Below are positions 1 to 5,547 of a stretch of 8,944 nucleotides of DNA, one piece after another. The DNA is from an uncultured Clostridium sp. (lineage in GTDB: Bacteria; Bacillota; Clostridia; Lachnospirales; Lachnospiraceae). The notes below the pieces were generated by a model, which saw nothing but the letters and a program-made list of their open reading frames with translations, ran no database searches and was not told the origin of the DNA. A program made the position numbers and the translations under genes. The stretch's first letter is position 1. Every line of letters begins with the position of its first letter. The stretch lies in the NCBI GenBank assembly GCA_900551225.1, contig URUZ01000230.1, forward strand, positions 1 through 8,944. Direction: 5' to 3'.

Positions 1-1180
1 CTGCGCATCGCCATCAGTTACAACAGCTTTGATGTGCTGGAGGACGGATACGGCATTAACCTGCGGCCGCTGTCCATGTTTGCGGCCAAAGTTTATCAGG
101 ATGATCCCTGCAGCCGTTTCGTGCCCCATATTTTGGACGAGAATATATATGACGCCGTGGACCCGGGGCTGGCGGCCAAGATGCACAAGGCCATCGCTGT
201 GATCCAGTTTAAGGTGGAGGGCGCCATTATAAAACGCCATCCGGAGTATAAGATGGACAGCCGCGTGCTGCTGGAGCATGTGGATTTTGAGAAGGGGACC
301 GTGACGGTTGATGGGAAGGAATACCCCATGGAGGACTCTGGAGCTGACACCGGGGGAGCAGGAGCTGTTAAGGGCGCTGAAGGCATCCTTTAAGCACAGC
401 AGTCTGCTGCACAAGCATGTGAAATTCCTCTATTCCCACGGCGGAATTTATAAATGCTATAATTCCAATCTGCTGTATCACGGCTGTATCCCCATGACTG
501 AGGACGGCAGTTTTGACAGTGTGGTGGCCGGTAATGCCATTTTCTCAGGCAGAAGCCTGATGGACTATTTTAATTACCAGATCCAGAACGCTTATTTTAT
601 GCCTGAGGGCACGGTGGAGAAGCAGTGGGCGGTGGACCTGATGTGGTACCTGTGGTGCGGCAGTAAGTCGCCGGTGTTCGGCAAGGATAAGATGACCACT
701 TTTGAGCACTATTTTATTGCGGACAAGAGCACCCACAAGGAGCTGCTGAACCCTTACTACAAGCTCAGCGTGCGGGAGGAAATCTGCGACAAAATCCTGG
801 AAGAATTCGGGCTTCCCACCAAAGGGGCCCACATTATCAACGGCCATGTGCCGGTGAAAATGAAGGACGGGGAGACTCCTATGAAGGCGGGAGGCAAGCT
901 GTTTATTATCGACGGAGGCCTGTCCAAGGCATACCAGGCCACCACCGGCATTGCCGGATATACACTGATCTGCAATTCGCGCCATCTGGCCCTTGCGGAG
1001 CATATGCCGTTCCATCCGGACCGTGAGAGCAGCCCCAGGGTGTCAGTGGTGGAGAAAATGCAGAGCCGCGTCATGGTTGCGGACACGGATAAGGGAAGGG
1101 AGCTGGCCGGTCAGATTGCGGATCTGAAGGAGCTGGTGGCCGCTTACCGGGAAGGATCAATGAAAGAAAGGGTAGAATGA
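1..1180 (+). pseudogene. fbp: Fructose-1,6-bisphosphatase class III, 3' part, frame broken near 330-345
   Basis: This is the C-terminal part (roughly 400 residues) of the Firmicutes-type FBPase (FBPase_2 family, usually about 640-670 residues), which hydrolyses fructose-1,6-bisphosphate to fructose-6-phosphate in gluconeogenesis in the cytoplasm. The gene is open from base 1 in frame 1 (ISYNSFDVLEDGYGINLRPL) to a stop at 391-393. The rest of the family sequence continues in frame 2, open from a TTG at 308 to the TGA at 1178-1180. It includes NLLYHGCIPM, INGHVPVKMK, LFIIDGGLSKAYQATTGIAG and a C-terminal VADTDKGRELAGQIADLKEL segment. At the junction the frame-1 text YPMED passes to the frame-2 text LELTPGEQELL. 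Family members carry about a dozen further residues there (a segment like TNFPTVDPEDPY), so a deletion whose length leaves remainder 2 on division by 3 fits both the missing residues and the frame change. Downstream residues look conserved, so the break is recent or a sequencing/assembly error. The N-terminal half is outside the window. Family assignment is firm; pseudogene status is inferred. Confidence 0.88.
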
Positions 1181-1671
1181 TGACCAAGACAGAATTTTTG
1201 CAGATACTCAGGGAGGAACTGGATGGGCGCGTGCCGTATTCAGTCGTCCAGGAGAATCTGAATTACTATGATACCTATATAAACGGCGAACTTGGAAAAG
1301 GGTTGACCGAGGACCAGATAATTGAAGAGCTGGGAGGACCGCGGCTGATTGCCAGGACCATAGTGGACGCCACGCTGGACACTGAGGACAGGCCCGACGG
1401 CTTCCAGACCTATGAGGAGTATGACGGCAGTGCGGGGAGAGCGGGGCAGCAGCAGAGGGAACAGCAGGAGAAGCGCAGCTCTGTGCACTATCTGGATTTC
1501 AATAAGTGGTATGTGCGGCTGCTGGCCGGGCTGGCTATTTTCGCAGTGCTGATCCTGGTGATTACGGTTATTTTCAGCGTGCTGGGGCTGGCCGGCTGGG
1601 TGCTTTCCGTGACTTGGCCCATATTGCTGGTCTATCTGCTGATCCGGGCGATGAAGGGGCCGCGGGAGTAG
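1177..1671 (+). CDS. HAAS/DUF1700-domain membrane protein
   Basis: A 164-residue protein with a helical N-terminal domain (about residues 1-66) of the HAAS/DUF1700 type. Its signature is a KTEFLQILREELDG start, an ENLNYYDTYI helix and the ELGGPRLIARTIV motif. A charged Gln/Glu-rich linker (about 67-108) follows, then two hydrophobic segments (about 112-137 and 139-157) and a short basic tail. HAAS domains are thought to act as signalling or adaptor modules fused to membrane parts, often beside PadR-type regulators and DUF4097 proteins; neither is seen here. The start ATG at 1177 overlaps the fbp stop (ATGA), and a second ATG follows at 1180. A purine-rich AAAGGG at 1167-1172 can serve as the ribosome binding site. 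The overlap implies co-transcription and translational coupling with fbp, so the upstream frameshift may change its expression. The exact function is unknown. Confidence 0.82.
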   Translation: MMTKTEFLQILREELDGRVPYSVVQENLNYYDTYINGELGKGLTEDQIIEELGGPRLIARTIVDATLDTEDRPDGFQTYEEYDGSAGRAGQQQREQQEKRSSVHYLDFNKWYVRLLAGLAIFAVLILVITVIFSVLGLAGWVLSVTWPILLVYLLIRAMKGPRE

Positions 1672-1735
1672 ATTAATTCCGAGCGCCGCACAGCTGACAG
1701 AAAGCAATATTCAGACACGCACCGAAGCGGACAGT

Positions 1736-1744
1736 GGGGAGGGG
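1736..1744 (+). promoter_or_regulatory. Ribosome binding site for the LacI-family gene
   Basis: The purine run GGGGAGGGG lies 4 bases before the ATG at 1749. This favours that ATG over the in-frame GTG at 1734, which would sit upstream of the ribosome binding site. The 77-base gap 1672-1748 shows no clear terminator or sigma-A promoter. Confidence 0.7.
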
Positions 1745-1748
1745 AAGT

Positions 1749-2792
1749 ATGGCTACATTGAAGCAGGTTGCGGACAAGGCTGGGGTGTCGCGCAGGACAG
1801 TGGACCGCGTGATCAACCACAGGGGGGCGGTTCACGCGGAAACGGCGGAGCGGGTCAGGCAGGTGATCCAGGAGCTGGGATATCAGCCGGATCAGACCGG
1901 ACAGACGCTGGCGGCTAAGAAACGGAAGATCAGGCTGGCCTTCTGCTCTATTAAGGGGGAGACGGCTGTGGTCCATGAGGAGATCCGGCAGGGCGCTGTG
2001 AAAAAGGCCAGAGAACTGGAAAAACTTGGAATAACAGTTGATTTTTACACCATTGACCGGGATCATCCGCTGAGCAGCCAGGAGTCGGAGCGGCTGGCCG
2101 GGGATTTTGCCTGCGATGGCCTGGCGGTCATACCCAGTGAGGACCAGACGGTCCGGCGGATCATCGGCAAGGCAGAGGATATGGGGATTCCCATTGTATT
2201 TTATAACATTGACGACAGCCGGTTTAAGCGCAGCTGTTATGTGGGATGTGACTATGTCCAGTCCGGCCGGCTGGCGGCCGGTCTGGCGGGGCTGTGTGCA
2301 GACCAGCAGGTGAAAGCGGGGATTTTTACAGTTGGGGAGAGCGCGGCAGCTTTTGAGTCTCCCAATTACCGGGACAGGGTCCAGGGGTTTGAGGAGGTCA
2401 TCTCCAATCAGTATCCCTGGATTCAAATTGCAGGGCACTATCTGCTGGGAAAAGATATATTTGACTATTATGAGACCATTAAACAGGTGGTAAAGGAACA
2501 TCCGGATCTGAATCTGGTCTATCTGGTGAACCCCGGAGATTACAGTGCGTGCAGGGCCATGAAGAAGGTGATGGGCGGCATCAATATCCGGCTGATTACC
2601 AATGACCTGACCAGGGAAGCCGTGTCCCTCCTGAAAGAAGGGATTGTCTCGGCTGCCATATCCCAGGACCCGGACAGCCAGGGCAGGCTGCCGCTGGAGA
2701 TATTGTTTGAACAGCTGGTCTTTGGGAAGCGGCCTGACAGAGAGAACTATTATACGGATCTGCATATTTTTATTCCGCAGAGTTTTGCATAG
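1749..2792 (+). CDS. LacI-family transcriptional repressor, probable regulator of the adjacent xylosidase gene
   Basis: A 347-residue regulator of typical LacI length. Residues 3-23 form the helix-turn-helix (TLKQVADKAGVSRRTVDRVIN), followed by the third helix and LGYQPD, then a hinge with TLAAKK (Leu54 in the position of the leucine that wedges into the central CpG of LacI-type operators). From about residue 60 on there is a periplasmic-binding-protein-like sugar domain with typical segments such as KIRLAFCSI, DGLAVIPSED, GIPIVFYNID, SCYVGCDYVQSGRLAA and the C-terminal IVSAAISQDPDSQGRLPLE, resembling the ribose-type binding fold. The HTH has TVDRV where many family members have TVSRV, so it belongs to a variant subgroup. 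The gene sits 198 bases before the GH120 gene, whose control region carries two CG-centred palindromes of LacI-operator type. I infer local repression relieved by a xylose-containing sugar; the ligand cannot be read from the sequence. Confidence 0.9.
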   Translation: MATLKQVADKAGVSRRTVDRVINHRGAVHAETAERVRQVIQELGYQPDQTGQTLAAKKRKIRLAFCSIKGETAVVHEEIRQGAVKKARELEKLGITVDFYTIDRDHPLSSQESERLAGDFACDGLAVIPSEDQTVRRIIGKAEDMGIPIVFYNIDDSRFKRSCYVGCDYVQSGRLAAGLAGLCADQQVKAGIFTVGESAAAFESPNYRDRVQGFEEVISNQYPWIQIAGHYLLGKDIFDYYETIKQVVKEHPDLNLVYLVNPGDYSACRAMKKVMGGINIRLITNDLTREAVSLLKEGIVSAAISQDPDSQGRLPLEILFEQLVFGKRPDRENYYTDLHIFIPQSFA

Positions 2793-2819
2793 AAAATTGT
2801 ATTGATCCCGTGAAAATGT

Positions 2820-2845
2820 GAGCGTGCGCACGTGCGCTCTTTTTT
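2820..2845 (+). terminator. Rho-independent terminator of the LacI-family gene
   Basis: Starting 28 bases after the LacI stop, GAGCGTGC (2820-2827) can pair with GTGCGCTC (2832-2839) as an 8-bp stem in RNA (two G-U pairs) around a GCAC loop, directly followed by six T (2840-2845). The same bases include the first operator-like palindrome, so terminator and protein-binding site appear to be superimposed. Confidence 0.72.
2825..2840 (+). promoter_or_regulatory. Putative LacI-type operator, upstream copy (O1)
   Basis: TGCGCACGTGCGCTCT contains the perfect 12-bp palindrome GCGCACGTGCGC (2826-2837) with a central CG, the hallmark of LacI-family operators. The reverse complement of the whole 16 bases recurs at 2958-2973. 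It lies about 98 bases upstream of the -35 box of the next gene and inside the terminator hairpin. Binding by the neighbouring repressor is inferred. Confidence 0.68.
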
Positions 2846-2922
2846 GATGCGGAAAATTGCACAGAAAAGAGCAGCAAAAATTGTCTACATCCATCAAATT
2901 GAGAGTTTTTGCCAAAAATATG

Positions 2923-2951
2923 TTGAATCCCACTTTGAAGGATGCTATGAT
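2923..2951 (+). promoter_or_regulatory. Sigma-A promoter of the GH120 gene, extended -10
   Basis: The -35 box TTGAAT (2923-2928) and the -10 box TATGAT (2946-2951) are separated by 17 bases. TGC directly before the -10 box gives an extended -10 element. The expected transcription start is about 2957-2960, just before the downstream palindrome, giving a leader of about 30 bases. Confidence 0.75.
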
Positions 2952-2957
2952 CCAGTT

Positions 2958-2973
2958 AGAGCGCACGTGCGCA
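2958..2973 (-). promoter_or_regulatory. Putative LacI-type operator at the transcription start (O2)
   Basis: AGAGCGCACGTGCGCA contains the palindrome GCGCACGTGCGC (2961-2972) and is the exact reverse complement of the upstream copy at 2825-2840. It lies 6 bases after the -10 box, covering about +1 to +15, where a bound repressor would block initiation. The two palindrome centres are 135 bp apart, about 13 helical turns, a distance compatible with a repression loop. The binding protein is most likely the LacI-family product encoded just upstream. Confidence 0.75.
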
Positions 2974-2978
2974 TAAAA

Positions 2979-2986
2979 AGGAGGGG
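2979..2986 (+). promoter_or_regulatory. Ribosome binding site fixing the GH120 start
   Basis: AGGAGGGG ends 4 bases before the ATG at 2991 (core AGGAGG to ATG is 6 bases). It shows that translation starts at 2991 and not at the in-frame GTG at 2832, which lies within the upstream palindrome and ahead of the promoter. Confidence 0.88.
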
Positions 2987-2990
2987 ACTT

Positions 2991-5042
2991 ATGATTTATT
3001 ATGTTTCATGCAATGCGGGCAGAGAGGGTAACGGTACAGAGGAGCAGCCTTTTAAGCGGATTCAGGACGCGGCGGAGATTGCCTGCGCGGGGGATCAGGT
3101 GGTTGTGGCGCCGGGAATCTACCGGGAGTATGTGAATCCCAAGAATCCGGGGACAGCGGACCGGCCGGTTGTCTACAGGGCAGAGATTCCTGGGAAGAGT
3201 GTGATCACGGGAGCGGAACCTGTAAAAAACTGGAAAAATAAAGAGGGGGATGTGTGGGAAGCCAGGATTCCAAACGGCATATTCGGGGGCTATAACCCGT
3301 ATACCACTGTGATCTGCGGTGACTGGTACTATGCAACGGGAACGTACCATACTGGGGAGGTTTATCTCAACGGGAAATCCATGTATGAGGCGGGAAGCCT
3401 GGAAGACGTGACGGACCCGGTTCCTTATGAATTGTCCGATGACAAGGCATTTTCCGTGTACAAATGGTATACCTGCCAGGAGGGCCAAAGTACGGTTATT
3501 TACGCCAATTTCCACGGGAGTGATCCCAACCTGGAACATGTGGAGATCAATGTCCGCAGAAACTGTTTTTATCCTGACAGGACAGGGGTGGACTATATCA
3601 CAGTGTCCGGCTTCTGCATCAGGCAGGCGGCCACCACATGGGCGCCGCCCACTGCGTACCAGGAGGGCATGGTAGGCCCCCACTGGAGCAAGGGATGGGT
3701 GATCGAGGACTGCGAGATCAGCGACTCCAAATGTGTGGGCATCTCCATCGGTAAATACCTCCAGCCGGACAATGAAAACAAGTGGATGGTCAAACGCCTA
3801 AAGCAGGGGACCCAGACAGAGCGCGACGCCATCTGCCAGGCCCAGGCGGAGGGATGGACCAAGGAGCGCATCGGCTCCCACGTGATCCGCAGATGCAATA
3901 TCCATGACTGTGAGCAGGCTGGGATTGTAGGCCATCTGGGCTGCGTGTTCTCCACCATTGAAGATAACCATATCCACCATATCAACAACAAGCACCAGCT
4001 GTCCGGCGCGGAGATCGGCGGCATCAAGCTTCACGCGGCAATTGACACCCAGATCAGAAGAAATCATATCCACCACTGTACAAGAGGCCTGTGGCTGGAT
4101 TGGCAGGCCCAGGGAACCAGAGTTACCCGGAACCTGTTCCACCACAACTTCCCCCAGGAGGGCACCGTGCATTTCCATGCGCCTCTGGACATTGGGGAGG
4201 ACCTGTTTGTGGAGGTGAGCCACGGCCCCACGCTGATTGACCACAACCTGCTTCTCTCACCTCAGAGCTGCCGCATTGCGACCCAGGGAACTGCATTTGT
4301 ACATAACCTGATCTGCGGCTCCTTCACCAGCGTGGGTGAGGGCACCAACAATGTGAGCGGGACCGAGACCATCTACAAGGGAGATAAGAAGATCATTGAC
4401 GCAGGACCCAGGTACACTCCTTACCACATGCCACACAGGACGGAGGTTGCCGGGTTTATGACCATATTACACGGGGACAACCGGTTCTACAACAACATTT
4501 TCCTTCAAAATGAAGCGGCCCATACATATGACAGCCTGTTTGAGACATTTCCCGTGAAGCCTCAGAATTCCGTGGTGGGGACCATGCCCTTTGACGAATA
4601 CCCCACAGAGAAAGAGTATCTTGCCATGTTCTTTGGCGAGGGAGATGAGGGCGCGGCCGAGGACAGGACTAAATATTACGCGAAGCTGCCCGTTTACACA
4701 GGGGGAAATGTATATTTAGGCGGCGCCCAGCCATGTGAGAAGGAGCAGAATTACGCAGAGGACAGAGAACACCCTGTGTACGTGAAACTGGAAGAGCGTG
4801 ACGGAGGCTTTTGGCTGGACACCAACATAACAAAACACCTGCCTGCAGGTTTCGAAACACCGTTTGTCTCCACCGAGTTCCTGGGAGAGGCCTTTGAGCC
4901 GGAGCAGAAATTTGAGAATCCGGACGGTACCCCCATTGTGTTTGACAGCGATTACTTTGGAGAAAAACGGGGAATCAACCCGGTTCCAGGGCCTTTTGAG
5001 AAGGAGGAGGAATGGGAAATGCGCTGTGATTATGGGGTTTAG
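2991..5042 (+). CDS. GH120-family beta-xylosidase (right-handed beta-helix)
   Basis: A 683-residue cytoplasmic enzyme without a signal peptide. GH120 enzymes release xylose from xylo-oligosaccharides with retention of configuration. I recognise the family by close similarity to my memory of Thermoanaerobacterium saccharolyticum XylC. The N-terminal DUF1565-like start (YYVSCNAGREGNGTEEQPFK, residues 3-22) leads into PGIYREYVNPKNPG and beta-helix rungs. Conserved landmarks are WAPPTA (Trp217), GPHWSKGW (Trp232), SHVIRRCNIHDC, EIGGIKLHAAID (Glu341, His348), RGLWLDW and LFVEVSHGP. Asp370 of LWLDW matches the XylC nucleophile and Glu408 of FVEVSHGP the acid/base. They are 38 residues apart rather than the 23 I recall for XylC, because of an insert around residues 387-401 rich in His, Pro and acidic residues. 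The protein acts on imported oligosaccharides, but no transporter is in the window. The gene is controlled by the upstream promoter and twin operators. Other beta-helix glycosidases such as GH141 are less likely. Confidence 0.87.
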   Translation: MIYYVSCNAGREGNGTEEQPFKRIQDAAEIACAGDQVVVAPGIYREYVNPKNPGTADRPVVYRAEIPGKSVITGAEPVKNWKNKEGDVWEARIPNGIFGGYNPYTTVICGDWYYATGTYHTGEVYLNGKSMYEAGSLEDVTDPVPYELSDDKAFSVYKWYTCQEGQSTVIYANFHGSDPNLEHVEINVRRNCFYPDRTGVDYITVSGFCIRQAATTWAPPTAYQEGMVGPHWSKGWVIEDCEISDSKCVGISIGKYLQPDNENKWMVKRLKQGTQTERDAICQAQAEGWTKERIGSHVIRRCNIHDCEQAGIVGHLGCVFSTIEDNHIHHINNKHQLSGAEIGGIKLHAAIDTQIRRNHIHHCTRGLWLDWQAQGTRVTRNLFHHNFPQEGTVHFHAPLDIGEDLFVEVSHGPTLIDHNLLLSPQSCRIATQGTAFVHNLICGSFTSVGEGTNNVSGTETIYKGDKKIIDAGPRYTPYHMPHRTEVAGFMTILHGDNRFYNNIFLQNEAAHTYDSLFETFPVKPQNSVVGTMPFDEYPTEKEYLAMFFGEGDEGAAEDRTKYYAKLPVYTGGNVYLGGAQPCEKEQNYAEDREHPVYVKLEERDGGFWLDTNITKHLPAGFETPFVSTEFLGEAFEPEQKFENPDGTPIVFDSDYFGEKRGINPVPGPFEKEEEWEMRCDYGV

Positions 5043-5234
5043 GGGCGAAAGAGTTAAAAGACGCCAACAGTTAAATACAATTTCCAAATTAGCTTGTGCT
5101 CAGCGCCCTGAAGAGCCAGCGGGTGGTCCGAGCCCCAGTGGGTGAGAGACAGGAGCTGTGGGCGGGGAGATTCGGGGGCGTGTGGAGGAGTAGTAGTAAT
5201 TCTTAAGTCCTGACAGCATAAAATAAGGGGACAA

Positions 5235-5256
5235 AAGCTTGCCTCAAAGCAAGCTT
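5235..5256. repeat. Perfect inverted repeat, 8-bp arms
   Basis: AAGCTTGC (5235-5242) and GCAAGCTT (5249-5256) flank the spacer CTCAAA. No T run follows on the + strand; on the minus strand only about four T follow, so it is a weak terminator candidate for the minus-strand gene at best. Role unknown. Confidence 0.6.
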
Positions 5257-5299
5257 CCCGGCGGTCGCTGAGCTGAGAAGTTCTTCAGGGGTGCTTTTT
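5251..5299 (+). terminator. Weak terminator candidate downstream of the GH120 gene
   Basis: AAGCTTCCC (5251-5259) can pair imperfectly with GGGGTGCTT (5288-5296), and five T follow from 5295 to 5299. The loop is long and the stem has a mismatch. It lies about 210 bases after the GH120 stop. It is the only terminator-like element I find for that transcript, and it shares its left arm with the inverted repeat at 5235-5256. Confidence 0.3.
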
Positions 5300-5420
5300 G
5301 CATTTGTGCTGTAGGGTATTACTTTTTCAACACTCACAACAGGAGAAAGCAAAGGTGTGTTTTTGCACTCTTCATAGGTACGCGGAATCGGAGTATAAGG
5401 GTAGACATCACAGTAAAAGT

Positions 5421-5470
5421 GAAAAACCCAGAAATGGAGCGGTAACTTATAAATATTTACCGCCCCTTTC
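5421..5470 (-). terminator. Rho-independent terminator of the DUF11-repeat gene
   Basis: Read on the minus strand, GAAAGGGGCGGTAA (5470-5457) pairs with TTACCGCTCCATTTC (5445-5431) across an 11-base AT-rich loop. The core of 7 bp is perfect, with a few mismatches below it. TGGGTTTTTC (5430-5421) follows, supplying a short T run. It begins about 78 bases beyond the TAG stop of the minus-strand gene. Confidence 0.72.
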
Positions 5471-5547
5471 TGATTCTTATTACTGTTTATGCAAGTCTGT
5501 CAGCTGCCTTCATCCGATGCTAAGAAAAAGCAGTTCTCATGGCTTTC

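Larger units (their letters stand above)
5043..5547. other. Intergenic region between convergent genes, no convincing gene
   Basis: About 500 bases. The first part (about 5095-5200) is purine- and G-rich with short open stretches only, for example a GTG-initiated frame of about 35 codons with no ribosome binding site. The second part becomes AT-richer and contains hairpins. An open frame on the + strand from a TTG at 5298 to 5582 has no ribosome binding site and runs through a terminator into the end of the minus-strand gene. I see no tRNA, known riboswitch core, insertion sequence or CRISPR repeat. Confidence 0.6.

Noticed and set aside
308..393. Programmed ribosomal frameshift in fbp
   Set aside because: No slippery heptamer or stimulatory structure was recognised, the required shift is +1, and residues normally present appear to be missing; a deletion is simpler.
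2857..2885. Alternative promoter with TTGCAC as -35 box
   Set aside because: No acceptable -10 box occurs at 16-18 bases; the TTGAAT/TATGAT pair at 2923-2951 is clearly better.
1632..2966. 444-codon open frame on the minus strand
   Set aside because: It is antisense to the LacI-family gene, which has clear domains and a ribosome binding site. Its translation shows no recognisable motifs and it crosses the terminator and promoter region.
2832..2990. N-terminal extension of the GH120 protein from a GTG at 2832
   Set aside because: This start lies in the upstream operator and terminator, ahead of the promoter. The ATG at 2991 has a strong AGGAGG and begins exactly at the family's N-terminus.
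4864..5145. 93-codon open frame overlapping the end of the GH120 gene
   Set aside because: Most of it is an alternative frame of the GH120 gene; there is no ribosome binding site or recognisable sequence.
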